Source: an uncultured Streptococcus sp. (GTDB taxonomy: Bacteria > Bacillota > Bacilli > Lactobacillales > Streptococcaceae). Taken from it: a DNA stretch of 64,000 nucleotides. The DNA is taken from the NCBI RefSeq assembly GCF_901875575.1, contig NZ_CABFMF010000011.1:248001-312000 (forward strand). The letters run 5' to 3'. Shown here piece by piece: positions 42,786 to 51,976 of the stretch. Within the stretch, counting starts at the first letter, position 1. The number at the start of each line of letters is the position of its first letter. The notes under the pieces are model-generated. The model worked only from the letters and a program-made list of their open reading frames with translations, was not told the DNA's origin and did no database searches. Made by a program: the position numbers and the translations under genes.

Positions 42786-44930
42786 TTATCGTTGCTGGAC
42801 AAATGGTGGCTGCTCACCTTGGATTGTAGTACGTTGGTTTGAATTTGAATTGGTAGAATTGTTTTGTTGTCCATTGGTTTCAGTTGTAGTTGATGTAGAC
42901 TCTTCAGTTGAAGATGTTGAATTTTCTACGACTGGAGTTTCTTGGATTACAGGTGCCGTCCAAGTATTTCGAGCACCATTTTTAAAGATAAACCCTCCAT
43001 TTCGGTATAAACCATCTGGGATAGACCAGTCTCCAGGATGGTTATTTTCAGTTAGATAGGTCATCATGGAGCGATAGACTCTAGCAGCAACTGTTAATCC
43101 ATTACCTACGACTGGTGTAAGACGATTTGTATAGCCCGTCCAAACTGCCATAGAGTATTTGCGAGTATATCCAGTAAATAGTTCATCAGGAACTACAAGT
43201 TGTCTGGTTTTGATATGGTTTTCAATCTCATCATCTGTGTAGTTAGAAGTACCTGTCTTGCCGGCCTGAGGAATCCAAGGAATATAGGCATTATAACCAG
43301 TTCCTGATGTTAAAACTGTTTTTAACATTTCTGTCATCATGTAGGCAGTAGTTTCTTTCATAGCTCGTGTACCAGAATCAGAGAATTCTTTTTCACTGCC
43401 ATCGCTAAACACAACTTTATTTATATACATAGGTTTATGGTAAATACCACCATTTGCAAATGCGGCATAGGCAGCAGCCATTTTTTCACTACTTGCTCCA
43501 TAATGTTTACTTGATTCAGTTGTATTACTTGAAATAGCATTGGAGTAATATATATCAGGATAGTCGATTCCTAAGCCATTTAAGAAGTTTTTTGCCCGAT
43601 TCAATCCAACTTTATTTAGAGTTTCTACAGCAGGAACATTTCGAGATTGTTGGAGTGCATATTGTAAGGTAATATTACCATAGTATACTCTATCCCAGTT
43701 GTAAACAGGGGTGTTTGTTCCAGGATAATTGTACGGGACATCACGAACAGTAGTCGCAGTAGAGTCATAGATATCATATTCTAAAGCAGGGGCATAATCT
43801 GTGATTGGTTTCATTGTTGAACCCCAGTCACGATTAGTTTCTACGGCTTGGTTTGTTCCAAATGAAACGTTACTTGCTTGGTGACGAGAACCGAGTTGCG
43901 CAATAACATTACCATTAGAGACATCAATAACAGTAGAAGCAACTTGCATATCATCGTCAGGATAAGAGACATATTGATCTGTATTATAAATATCCCATAG
44001 ACGTTTTTGAGCATCTTGATCCACATTTGTGTAGACCTCCATACCTGTTGTTAGAAGGTTGTAGCCGGTTTCTTGCTCAACTTGGTTGATAACTTCCTTG
44101 AGGTAGTTATCTAGATGAGCAGGATAACTGTTTGTTGATTTTAGACTTTGTAGACCATCTGTAATTGGGGTATTTATAGCACTTTCGTATTGTTCTGCGG
44201 TGATGTATTTTTGTCCCTTCATTTCAGAAAGAACCAAATTACGCCGTTCTAAAGCTTCTTCTGGATGAGAATAAGGATCATATTGGTTTGGCGCCTGTGG
44301 CATTCCAGCTAGTAAGGCAAGTTGAGCTAAAGAAAGTTCTTTTAAATCCTTGCCATAATAGGTTTGTGCAGCAGTTTGCATACCATAATTACCATTTGAC
44401 ATATAGACTTTATTAACGTAATAGGTCAGTATTTCTTGTTTAGTTGCTTTGCGTTCTAATTGAATAGCTAACCAAGCTTCCTGGGCTTTACGTGAAATAG
44501 TCTGATCTGCAGTAGAGGTTGAGAAATAGGTCAACTTAATTAATTGCTGGGTGAGTGTGGATCCTCCTTGAAGGGAGTTACTTTTCAAGTTGCGAAGAAA
44601 AGCTCCTATGATTCGAATTGTATCAAGACCACGGTGATTGAAAAAACGATGATCTTCTATCGATACGATTGCATTTACCAAATCCGTAGGAATTTCACTA
44701 GATTGAGCATTTACACGACGCTCCGAACCCAAATCAGCAATCAGTTCATTTTTATTATCGTAAATTTTACTAGAAGTAGTTGCGACTAATTTACTTTCAG
44801 ATAAGGCAGGAGACTTGGCTACATAGTAAAGAAATACACTTCCTCCAAGTACAAAGGCTGTTAAGAATAAAGATAAGAGGCCAATGCCTATATATTTAGT
44901 TAAACGTAGGATAGTTTCTTTGTTAATCAT
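42786..44930 (-). CDS. pbp1a: Penicillin-binding protein 1A (class A)
   Basis: 714 residues, close to the 719 of pneumococcal PBP1A. Cytoplasmic tail and membrane anchor (about residues 13-37), glycosyltransferase domain (SIEDHRFFNHRG, GGSTLTQQLIKLTYF), linker, then transpeptidase with STMK (about residue 370), SRN (QQSRNVPAVE) and KTG (AGKTGTSNYTD). The C-terminal 70 residues are a Ser/Thr/Asn/Gln-rich tail. STMK is not altered, unlike many resistant alleles; the tetrad after NHIK reads TRQL where the susceptible pneumococcal form, as I remember it, reads TSQF. Start ATG 44930 overlaps the recU stop by four bases. Confidence 0.96.
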   Translation of the reverse strand: MINKETILRLTKYIGIGLLSLFLTAFVLGGSVFLYYVAKSPALSESKLVATTSSKIYDNKNELIADLGSERRVNAQSSEIPTDLVNAIVSIEDHRFFNHRGLDTIRIIGAFLRNLKSNSLQGGSTLTQQLIKLTYFSTSTADQTISRKAQEAWLAIQLERKATKQEILTYYVNKVYMSNGNYGMQTAAQTYYGKDLKELSLAQLALLAGMPQAPNQYDPYSHPEEALERRNLVLSEMKGQKYITAEQYESAINTPITDGLQSLKSTNSYPAHLDNYLKEVINQVEQETGYNLLTTGMEVYTNVDQDAQKRLWDIYNTDQYVSYPDDDMQVASTVIDVSNGNVIAQLGSRHQASNVSFGTNQAVETNRDWGSTMKPITDYAPALEYDIYDSTATTVRDVPYNYPGTNTPVYNWDRVYYGNITLQYALQQSRNVPAVETLNKVGLNRAKNFLNGLGIDYPDIYYSNAISSNTTESSKHYGASSEKMAAAYAAFANGGIYHKPMYINKVVFSDGSEKEFSDSGTRAMKETTAYMMTEMLKTVLTSGTGYNAYIPWIPQAGKTGTSNYTDDEIENHIKTRQLVVPDELFTGYTRKYSMAVWTGYTNRLTPVVGNGLTVAARVYRSMMTYLTENNHPGDWSIPDGLYRNGGFIFKNGARNTWTAPVIQETPVVENSTSSTEESTSTTTETNGQQNNSTNSNSNQRTTIQGEQPPFVQQR

Positions 44931-45520
44931 GTTTTACCACCTAATAAGTGTTCTCTAACAACATCGAGATAGGGAATTTGAGGGAAGGCACTAGTTTCAA
45001 TTTTGAATCCAAATTCTTGAATATATCCAAGTGGCATTGATTTTTGTCCTTTATCTTGATGATAAAAGGAAATCAAATGAAGTGCCGGCAATAAATAAGT
45101 TTCTTGTTGAGAAGAAAAGTGAAGTAGAACGAAGCAAATACCTTTTTGATCAAGAACTTGTTCCATGTGATGAATCTGATGAAGATGAAAATTCTTCATC
45201 GGGATTGCATTTTTTTGTTTAGTTTCCTTCGCTTCAAAGTCGATGTAATATCCATCATAAACGCCAGAATAATCCGTCGTTGAGGCTTGTCTAAAATAGG
45301 CTTCAACAATCTTTGCTCGACTTCGTTGTGGATAGTCCACGCGGACGATTTGAATAGGAGTTGGTTTTTTGTGAATGACAGCAAGCCCCTGAGACAAATA
45401 GTAGTCGTTGGTTGCATTGATCATCTTTTCAAAAGACATTCCCCTATTTGCGAAATTTTTGGGATTTGAAAGGGAGGATAGTCTTTTTTTTGATGAAATT
45501 TTATGAGGATAGTTGACCAT
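44927..45520 (-). CDS. recU: Holliday junction resolvase RecU
   Basis: 197 residues. Nuclease fold with the acidic metal site near TTDYSGVYDGYYIDFEAKETK, and an N-terminal NFANRGMSFEKMINATNDYY. Pairing with a class A PBP gene is conserved in Firmicutes. An extended -10 TGGTATAAT (minus strand, 45561-45553) gives a likely promoter in the 65 bases shared with the divergent gene. Confidence 0.96.
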   Translation of the reverse strand: MVNYPHKISSKKRLSSLSNPKNFANRGMSFEKMINATNDYYLSQGLAVIHKKPTPIQIVRVDYPQRSRAKIVEAYFRQASTTDYSGVYDGYYIDFEAKETKQKNAIPMKNFHLHQIHHMEQVLDQKGICFVLLHFSSQQETYLLPALHLISFYHQDKGQKSMPLGYIQEFGFKIETSAFPQIPYLDVVREHLLGGKT

Positions 45521-45585
45521 ATTTCTCCTTATTGGTACAATAACATCACTCTATTATACCATAAAATATAAAGAAAGGTGTAAAA

Positions 45586-46113
45586 ATGACTGTTGCTTTA
45601 ATTATGGGCTATTCTCATTTTGATTTGGGATTATTCAATGAAAAGGATATTCGTACAAAAATTATTAAAAAAGCCATTCAACAGGACTTAAAAAGTTTAG
45701 CTGAAGAAGGAGTTGATTGGCTAGTCTTTACAGGAAATTTGGGATTTGAATCATGGGTGTTAGATGTTGCAAGTGAAATGAAGGAAGATTACAAGTTTCA
45801 GCTAGCGACTATCTTTGATTTTGAAACTCATGGACAAAATTGGAATGAAGCAAATCAGCTCAAGCTAAGCCAATTTAAGCAAGTAGATTTTGTTAAATAT
45901 GCTTATCCTAGTTTTGAACATAAGGGACAATTGCGCGACTACCAACGGTTTTTACTAGACAATACAGATTTGGCCTATTTTTTCTATGATCCAGAGAATG
46001 AAACTAAATTAAAATTTATGGACGATTTGATGAAAAGTGAAGAAGGTTATCGGGTAAAAAGACTAACATTTGACATCTTAAATGAGGTGGCAGAAATTTT
46101 TTCTGAAAAGTAA
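45586..46113 (+). CDS. DUF1273 protein (YpsA-like, SLOG superfamily)
   Basis: 175 residues. N-terminal ALIMGYSHFDLGLFNEKD and WLVFTGNLGFESWVLDVA are the conserved parts of the YpsA family, a Rossmann-like SLOG fold that may bind nucleotides or ADP-ribose. In Bacillus and Staphylococcus YpsA affects cell division, and here the gene lies directly upstream of gpsB, as ypsA does next to gpsB elsewhere. Molecular function unknown. Confidence 0.88.
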   Translation: MTVALIMGYSHFDLGLFNEKDIRTKIIKKAIQQDLKSLAEEGVDWLVFTGNLGFESWVLDVASEMKEDYKFQLATIFDFETHGQNWNEANQLKLSQFKQVDFVKYAYPSFEHKGQLRDYQRFLLDNTDLAYFFYDPENETKLKFMDDLMKSEEGYRVKRLTFDILNEVAEIFSEK

Positions 46114-46185
46114 GGCTTTGACCTTGATTTTTGTTTGCTTTTTTTTATATAATAATACTATTAGCAACTGAGAATGGAGAGAGTG

Positions 46186-46515
46186 ATGGCAGATATTATT
46201 TTTACAGCAAAAGATGTTTTTGAGCAAGAGTTTGGACGTGAAGTTCGTGGATATAGCAAGGTGGAAGTTGATGAATTTTTAGACGATGTCATCAAGGATT
46301 ATGAAACCTATGCTGCCTTGGTCAAGTCTCTCCGTCAGGAAATTTCAGAGTTGAAAGACGAGTTGTCTCGCAAACCACAAGTGTCATCAGTTCAAGCGGA
46401 AGCTCTTGAGGTAGCTGGCACAAGCTCAATGACGAATTTTGATATTTTGAAGCGTCTGAATCGTCTTGAAAAAGAAGTTTTTGGTAAACAAATTTTAGAT
46501 AGCTCAGATATATAG
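46186..46515 (+). CDS. gpsB: Cell division protein GpsB (DivIVA-like)
   Basis: 109 residues. The N-terminal coiled-coil domain (about residues 5-60) includes FEQEFGREVRGYSKVEVDEFLDDVI, the motif that docks penicillin-binding proteins; the C-terminal 30 residues (NFDILKRLNRLEKEVFG) form the trimerising helix. The start is ATG 46186 after GGAGAG; the ATG at 46174 would add MERV without a better site. GpsB coordinates septal and peripheral wall synthesis with StkP, PBP2X and MapZ. A TTGATT-18-TATAAT promoter ends at 46153. Confidence 0.95.
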   Translation: MADIIFTAKDVFEQEFGREVRGYSKVEVDEFLDDVIKDYETYAALVKSLRQEISELKDELSRKPQVSSVQAEALEVAGTSSMTNFDILKRLNRLEKEVFGKQILDSSDI

Positions 46516-46527
46516 GAGTTGATTTAA

Positions 46528-46925
46528 ATCATGCAATTTTTGGATAATCGCGTGAAGAGATATTTTTCATGAGGAAAGTCCATGCTAGCACAGGCTGTGA
46601 TGCCTGTAGTGTTTGTGCTAGGCGAAACCATAAGCCTAGGGACGAGAAATCGTTACGGCAGTCGAAATGGCTAAGTCATTGGATAGGTCAGAGTAGACTT
46701 GAAAGTGCCACAGTGACGGAGTCTCTCTGGAAACAGAGAGAGTGGAACGCGGTAAACCCCTCAAGCTAGCAACCCAAATTTTGGTCGGGGCATGGAGTAC
46801 ACGGAAACGAACGTAGTACTCTGACTGCTATCAGCTAGAGCTGGTAGTGGTAGACAGATGATTATCGAAGGAAGTGATCCTAGTCACTTCTGGAACAAAA
46901 CATGGCTTATAGAAAATTGCATATA
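46528..46925 (+). ncRNA. rnpB: RNase P RNA (rnpB), type B
   Basis: P1 pairs ATGCAATTTT (46531-46540) with AAAATTGCAT (46913-46922). Conserved core blocks appear in order: GAGGAAAGTCCATGCTAGCAC, here at 46571-46591 (CR I), AGGGACGAGAAATCG, GGTAAACCCC and further 3' elements. Located downstream of gpsB as in pneumococcus. The ends are estimated from P1. An open frame of 66 codons across it is not a gene. Confidence 0.94.
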
Positions 46926-46928
46926 GGT

Positions 46929-46961
46929 TGGGGCTGAGAAAATTTCTCAACCTCATTTTTT
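46929..46961 (+). terminator. Terminator of rnpB
   Basis: GGGGCTGAGAAA pairs with TTTCTCAACCTC (one mismatch and one G-U), followed by ATTTTTT. Confidence 0.85.
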
Positions 46962-46997
46962 AAAGTGAACAAGAGAAAGGTCTTTAAAGACTGTAAC

Positions 46998-48155
46998 ATG
47001 AAAAAAGAATTTAATTTAATTGCAACGGCAGCCGCAGGTCTTGAAGCAGTGGTAGGACGAGAAGTGCGTGATTTGGGGTATGACTGTCAGATTGAAAATG
47101 GGCGTGTTCGTTTTAAAGGAGACACCAAATCTATTATTGAGACCAATCTCTGGCTCCGTGCAGCAGACCGTATCAAGATTTTGGTAGGGAGTTTTCCTGC
47201 TAAGACTTTTGAGGAGTTGTTTCAAGGAGTATTTGCCCTAGATTGGGAAAACTATCTGCCACTTGGAGCACGTTTCCCGATTTCAAAAGCCAAATGTGTC
47301 AAATCAAAACTACATAACGAGCCAAGTGTTCAGGCTATCTCTAAGAAAGCTGTTGTTAAGAAGTTGCAAAAACATTATGCCCGTCCAGAAGGTGTTCCTT
47401 TAATGGAGAATGGTCCTGAGTTTAAGATTGAGGTCTCTATTCTCAAGGATATAGCAACTGTCATGATTGATACGACAGGATCCAGTCTCTTTAAACGAGG
47501 CTATCGTACCGAAAAAGGTGGGGCTCCTATCAAGGAAAATATGGCAGCAGCTATTTTGCAACTTTCTAACTGGTATCCGGATAAGCCTCTGATAGATCCA
47601 ACCTGTGGTTCGGGAACTTTCTGTATCGAGGCAGTTATGATTGCTAGAAAGATGGCTCCTGGTCTTCGTCGCTCCTTTGCTTTTGAGGAATGGAACTGGA
47701 TTAGCGATCGACTGATTCAAGAAGTTCGTACACAAGCAGCTAAGAAAGTGGATCGTGAACTGGAACTGGATATTATGGGATGTGATATCGATGCACGTAT
47801 GGTGGAAATTGCTAAGGCTAATGCTCAGGCGGCAGGGGTTGCAGGAGATATTACCTTTAAGCAGATGCGTGTGCAGGATTTACGTTCGGATAAAATTAAT
47901 GGAGTGATTATATCTAACCCGCCTTATGGTGAACGTTTGTCAGATGATGCAGGGGTTACCAAGCTTTATTCTGAAATGGGTCGAGTATTTGCACCGCTGA
48001 AAACGTGGAGCAAATTTATCCTAACCAGTGATGAAGCATTTGAGATCAAGTACGGCAGTCAGGCGGACAAGAAGCGTAAGTTGTACAATGGAACTTTAAA
48101 AGTTGATTTGTATCAATATTTTGGTCAGCGTGTGAAACGTCAGGAATTGAAGTAG
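46998..48155 (+). CDS. THUMP-domain rRNA (guanine-N2) methyltransferase, RlmL/YpsC-like
   Basis: 385 residues. N-terminal THUMP RNA-binding domain (FNLIATAAAGLEAVVGREVRD to about residue 160) and a C-terminal Rossmann methyltransferase with LIDPTCGSGTFCIEA (SAM site) and IISNPPYGERL (NPPY catalytic motif), the form for N2-guanine or N6-adenine methylation. It equals the first half of E. coli RlmL; the exact target in streptococci is inferred to be 23S rRNA. The ATG at 46998 is preferred to the GTG at 46965, although its ribosome-binding site (AAAGG) is distant. Confidence 0.92.
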   Translation: MKKEFNLIATAAAGLEAVVGREVRDLGYDCQIENGRVRFKGDTKSIIETNLWLRAADRIKILVGSFPAKTFEELFQGVFALDWENYLPLGARFPISKAKCVKSKLHNEPSVQAISKKAVVKKLQKHYARPEGVPLMENGPEFKIEVSILKDIATVMIDTTGSSLFKRGYRTEKGGAPIKENMAAAILQLSNWYPDKPLIDPTCGSGTFCIEAVMIARKMAPGLRRSFAFEEWNWISDRLIQEVRTQAAKKVDRELELDIMGCDIDARMVEIAKANAQAAGVAGDITFKQMRVQDLRSDKINGVIISNPPYGERLSDDAGVTKLYSEMGRVFAPLKTWSKFILTSDEAFEIKYGSQADKKRKLYNGTLKVDLYQYFGQRVKRQELK

Positions 48156-48167
48156 AAAGGCTAAAAA

Positions 48168-49562
48168 ATGGGTAAAAAAAGACGTGACCGTCGTAAAACG
48201 GAATATCAAGAGTTGCAATATGATTTTGACGAAGCAAAAGAGTTAACAGTTGGACAAGCTATGCGTAAAAATGAAGAAGTGAAAGCAGGAGTATTGGCTA
48301 GTGATTCTATTTTAGATAAGTATGTGAAGCAGCATAAAGATGAAATAGAAGCAGACAAGTTTTCGGTTCGTCAGGAGAAAAAAGAGGAATTAGTTGAAAC
48401 TCAGAGTTTGGATGAATTGATTCAGGAAGTGCGTGAATCTCAAGAAGGGACGGATGTCTATTCGGAGGAAGTGTCGAGTTCTGAAGAAATTACCACTCCA
48501 TTGTTTAATGGTGAGGATGAAAAAGGAATGGATCCTTTAGTTGTAGTGGATGAGTTTTTAAGTGAGAGTAGTAAAGAAGTAGAAGACAATGAAAATCTCT
48601 TTCTATTGGATCAAAATGATTCAAGAAAAAGTAAGAAAAAAATTTTTTTCGTGTTAGTCTTGCTTCTTTTAACAATGATTATCTGTGTAGGAGCTTATTA
48701 TGTTTACCGTCAAGTTTCTCGTTCAACCAAGGAAATCCAAACTTCTCAATCAACTTCAAATAGTCAAGCAGATAGCGAAGAATTTAATAACCTATATGAC
48801 GCTTTTTACACAGATATCAATAAAACTGCCTTGAAAAATAGTCAGTTTGATCAGCTAAGCAAGCTCAAGTCACTATTAGATAAATTGGAGGGTAGTCGTG
48901 AATATGCTCTTTCTAAGTCAAAATATGATAGTCTTGCAAGTCAAATCAAAGCTGTCCAAGATGTCAATGCCCTGTTTGAAACTCCCGTACTTACGGATGG
49001 TGTCGTAGATACTAATGCGAAAGCCAAAAAAGGTGCTACTTTTACTGAGACGAAGACAGGTAATACAGAACTTGACAAATTGCTAAATAAGGCTATTAGT
49101 CTCGGGAAGAGTCAACAAACGACAACCTCTAGTTCAAGTAAACAAGATAGTTCTAGCCAAGCGAGTTCTACTGCTAGTTCAGAAGCGAGTCCAAGTACAT
49201 CAAATTCAAGTTCAAATGAAAGAAGAGAAGCTAGTAGTGAGGCGAATATGGGGCTCTCGAGTACAGGTATTTCTCTTCAAAGAAGTGTTAGTCGCGTTCC
49301 TTATAATCAGTCTGCTATTGATGATAGTGGAAATTCAGCTTGGGAATTTTCTCCGGGTGTATTGGAAAAAATATTAGAGACTTCACGTTCACGAGGTTAT
49401 ATCACTGGAAACCAATATATCCTCGAACGTGTTAATATTGTAAACGGTAATGGTTACTATAACCTTTATAAGCCAGATGGAACTTATCTGTTTACACTTA
49501 ACTGTAAGACAGGTTATTTTGTTGGAAATGGTTCAGGACATGCGGATGCTTTGGACTACTAA
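48168..49562 (+). CDS. mapZ: Mid-cell anchored protein MapZ (LocZ)
   Basis: 464 residues, bitopic. The cytoplasmic N-terminal half is highly acidic with a basic start (GKKRRDRRKTEYQ); one membrane helix lies near residues 163-183 (IFFVLVLLLLTMIICVGAYY). Outside, a helical domain (about 190-310) is followed by a Ser/Thr-rich linker (about 315-365) and the conserved C-terminal peptidoglycan-binding domain (SRSRGYITGNQYILERVN, GNGYYNLYKPDGTYLFTL). MapZ marks division sites by binding nascent wall and positions FtsZ; StkP phosphorylates it. It follows the methyltransferase gene by 12 bases. Confidence 0.95.
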   Translation: MGKKRRDRRKTEYQELQYDFDEAKELTVGQAMRKNEEVKAGVLASDSILDKYVKQHKDEIEADKFSVRQEKKEELVETQSLDELIQEVRESQEGTDVYSEEVSSSEEITTPLFNGEDEKGMDPLVVVDEFLSESSKEVEDNENLFLLDQNDSRKSKKKIFFVLVLLLLTMIICVGAYYVYRQVSRSTKEIQTSQSTSNSQADSEEFNNLYDAFYTDINKTALKNSQFDQLSKLKSLLDKLEGSREYALSKSKYDSLASQIKAVQDVNALFETPVLTDGVVDTNAKAKKGATFTETKTGNTELDKLLNKAISLGKSQQTTTSSSSKQDSSSQASSTASSEASPSTSNSSSNERREASSEANMGLSSTGISLQRSVSRVPYNQSAIDDSGNSAWEFSPGVLEKILETSRSRGYITGNQYILERVNIVNGNGYYNLYKPDGTYLFTLNCKTGYFVGNGSGHADALDY

Positions 49563-49637
49563 GCAGTCGTTACAAAATTCTTTCTTTTCAAAAGTAAAAA
49601 TGATAAAATAAAACAAATCAAATAAGAGGAGTGTCAC

Positions 49638-51062
49638 ATGACAAAAGCTAACTTTGGTGTTGTTGGTATGGCCGTAATGGGTCGTAACCTTGCCCTTAAT
49701 ATTGAATCTCGTGGTTACATAGTTGCTATTTACAACCGTAGTAAAGAAAAAACTGAAGATGTAATTGCTTGCCATCCTGAAAAGAACTTTGTACCAAGCT
49801 ATGACGTTGAAAGTTTTGTAAACTCAATCGAGAAACCTCGTCGTATCATGCTCATGGTTCAAGCTGGACCTGGTACAGATGCTACTATCCAAGCCCTTCT
49901 TCCACACCTTGACAAGGGTGATATCTTGATTGACGGAGGAAACACTTTCTACAAAGATACAATCCGTCGTAATGAAGAATTGGCAAACTCAGGTATCAAT
50001 TTTATCGGTACTGGAGTTTCTGGTGGTGAAAAAGGTGCCCTTGAAGGTCCTTCTATCATGCCTGGTGGACAAAAAGAGGCCTACGAATTGGTTGCTGATG
50101 TTCTTGAGGAAATCTCAGCTAAAGCACCAGAAGATGGTAAACCATGTGTGACTTACATCGGTCCTGATGGAGCGGGTCACTACGTGAAGATGGTCCATAA
50201 CGGGATCGAGTATGGTGATATGCAATTGATCGCAGAAAGCTATGACTTGATGCAACACTTTCTAGGTCTTTCTGCAGAAGATATGGCTGAAATCTTTACT
50301 GAGTGGAACAAGGGAGAATTGGACAGCTACTTGATTGAAATCACAGCTGATATCTTGAGCCGTAAAGACGATGAAGGTCAAGATGGACCAATTGTAGACT
50401 ATATCCTTGATGCTGCAGGTAACAAGGGAACTGGTAAATGGACTAGTCAATCATCACTTGACCTTGGTGTGCCATTGTCACTAATCACTGAGTCAGTATT
50501 TGCACGTTACATTTCAACTTACAAGGAAGAACGTGTACATGCTAGCAAGGTTCTTCCAAAACCAGCTGACTTCAAGTTTGAAGGAGACAAGGCTGAGTTG
50601 ATTGAAAAAATCCGTCAAGCCCTTTACTTCTCAAAAATCATTTCATATGCACAAGGTTTTGCGCAATTGCGTGTAGCTTCTAAAGAAAACAACTGGAATC
50701 TGCCATTTGCAGACATTGCATCTATCTGGCGTGATGGCTGTATCATCCGTTCTCGTTTCTTGCAAAAGATTACAGATGCTTACAACCGTGATGCAGACCT
50801 TGCTAACCTTCTTTTGGATGAGTACTTCTTGGATGTTACTGCTAAGTACCAACAAGCAGTGCGTGATATCGTAGCTCTTGCTGTTCAAGCTGGTGTGCCA
50901 GTGCCAACTTTCTCAGCAGCTATCACTTACTTTGATAGCTATCGTTCAGCTGACCTTCCAGCTAACTTGATTCAAGCACAACGTGACTACTTTGGTGCCC
51001 ACACTTACCAACGTAAAGACAAAGAAGGGACCTTCCACTACTCTTGGTATGACGAAAAATAA
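49638..51062 (+). CDS. gnd: 6-phosphogluconate dehydrogenase (decarboxylating)
   Basis: 474 residues. NADP-binding GVVGMAVMGRNLALNIESRG at the N-terminus, the catalytic VSGGEKGALEGPSIMPGG with its lysine partner in GAGHYVKMVHNGIEYGDMQ. Oxidative pentose phosphate pathway, yielding ribulose 5-phosphate and NADPH. ritR follows 11 bases downstream, so gnd expression also supplies RitR, a redox-sensing regulator; that gene pairing is conserved in pneumococcus. Confidence 0.97.
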   Translation: MTKANFGVVGMAVMGRNLALNIESRGYIVAIYNRSKEKTEDVIACHPEKNFVPSYDVESFVNSIEKPRRIMLMVQAGPGTDATIQALLPHLDKGDILIDGGNTFYKDTIRRNEELANSGINFIGTGVSGGEKGALEGPSIMPGGQKEAYELVADVLEEISAKAPEDGKPCVTYIGPDGAGHYVKMVHNGIEYGDMQLIAESYDLMQHFLGLSAEDMAEIFTEWNKGELDSYLIEITADILSRKDDEGQDGPIVDYILDAAGNKGTGKWTSQSSLDLGVPLSLITESVFARYISTYKEERVHASKVLPKPADFKFEGDKAELIEKIRQALYFSKIISYAQGFAQLRVASKENNWNLPFADIASIWRDGCIIRSRFLQKITDAYNRDADLANLLLDEYFLDVTAKYQQAVRDIVALAVQAGVPVPTFSAAITYFDSYRSADLPANLIQAQRDYFGAHTYQRKDKEGTFHYSWYDEK

Positions 51063-51073
51063 GTAGGTTTGCC

Positions 51074-51763
51074 ATGAGGAAACGGATTTTATTACTTGAG
51101 AAAGAACGAAATCTAGCTCATTTTTTAAGTTTGGAACTCCAAAAAGAGCAATACCGAGTTGATCAGGTTGAGGAGGGGCAAAAAGCTCTCTCCATGGCTT
51201 TTCAGACAGACTATGACTTGATTTTATTGAACGCTCATCTGGGGGATATGACAGCCCAGGATTTTGCAGATAAGCTGAGTCGGACTAAGCCGGCTTCAGT
51301 CATCATGGTCTTGGACCATCGAGAAAAATTGCAAGATCAGATTGATACAATCCAACGCTTCGCCGTTTCTTACATCTATAAGCCGGTTATTATTGATGAT
51401 TTGGTAGCTCGTATTTCAGCGATTTTCCGAGGTCGAGACTTTATCGACCAACACTGTAGTCAGATGAAGGTTCCAACATCTTACCGCAATCTGCGTATGG
51501 ATGTAGAACATCATACCGTTTATCGTGGCGAGGAGATGATTGCCCTGACTCGTCGTGAGTATGACCTTTTGGCTACTCTTATGGGAAGCAAGAAAGTTCT
51601 GACTCGTGAGCAGTTGTTGGAAAGTGTCTGGAAGTATGAAAGTGCGACTGAAACTAATATCGTGGATGTCTATATCCGTTATCTACGTAGCAAGCTTGAT
51701 GTAAAAGGTCAAAAAAGCTACATTAAAACCGTTCGTGGTGTTGGTTACACCATGCAAGAATAG
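51074..51763 (+). CDS. ritR: Orphan response regulator RitR
   Basis: 229 residues. OmpR-type architecture: receiver-like domain (1-118), linker helix, winged-helix output domain (about 130-229; LTRREYDLLATLMGSKKVLTREQLLE). The phosphoacceptor position holds Asn53 (LILLNAHLGD) in place of Asp, so normal phosphotransfer is impossible, and there is no histidine kinase gene nearby. Cys128 (DQHCSQMK) in the linker is the residue reported in pneumococcus to form a disulphide and trigger dimerisation on oxidation. Known to repress piu iron uptake, an operon also present here at 37.8-41.5 kb. Confidence 0.95.
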   Translation: MRKRILLLEKERNLAHFLSLELQKEQYRVDQVEEGQKALSMAFQTDYDLILLNAHLGDMTAQDFADKLSRTKPASVIMVLDHREKLQDQIDTIQRFAVSYIYKPVIIDDLVARISAIFRGRDFIDQHCSQMKVPTSYRNLRMDVEHHTVYRGEEMIALTRREYDLLATLMGSKKVLTREQLLESVWKYESATETNIVDVYIRYLRSKLDVKGQKSYIKTVRGVGYTMQE

Positions 51764-51797
51764 AAAAGCAGTTGCAGTTGTGTAACTGCTTTTCTTG
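51763..51797 (+). terminator. Terminator after ritR
   Basis: AGAAAAGCAGTT pairs with AACTGCTTTTCT around GCAGTTGTGT, followed by TGT. The 180 bases on to mvk contain an A/T-rich promoter region (TATAAT near 51903) and a small hairpin AGACG-GTTTTT-CGTCT near 51948, but no gene. Confidence 0.85.
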
Positions 51798-51976
51798 TAT
51801 TTTTAAAAATACCTAAACTAGATTTTTGATAAATACTTCTTTAGGATAAACATCATGAAAAGAAGTGACTGTGAAAGGAAACAATCGCTTTTTTTATGAA
51901 AATATAATAAAATAGATAGAAGAAAATAAATACTAGTTTTAAAATAAGACGGTTTTTCGTCTAACAAAAGGAAAGA

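Noticed and set aside
46569..46769. 66-codon ORF
   Set aside because: Lies wholly inside the RNase P RNA.
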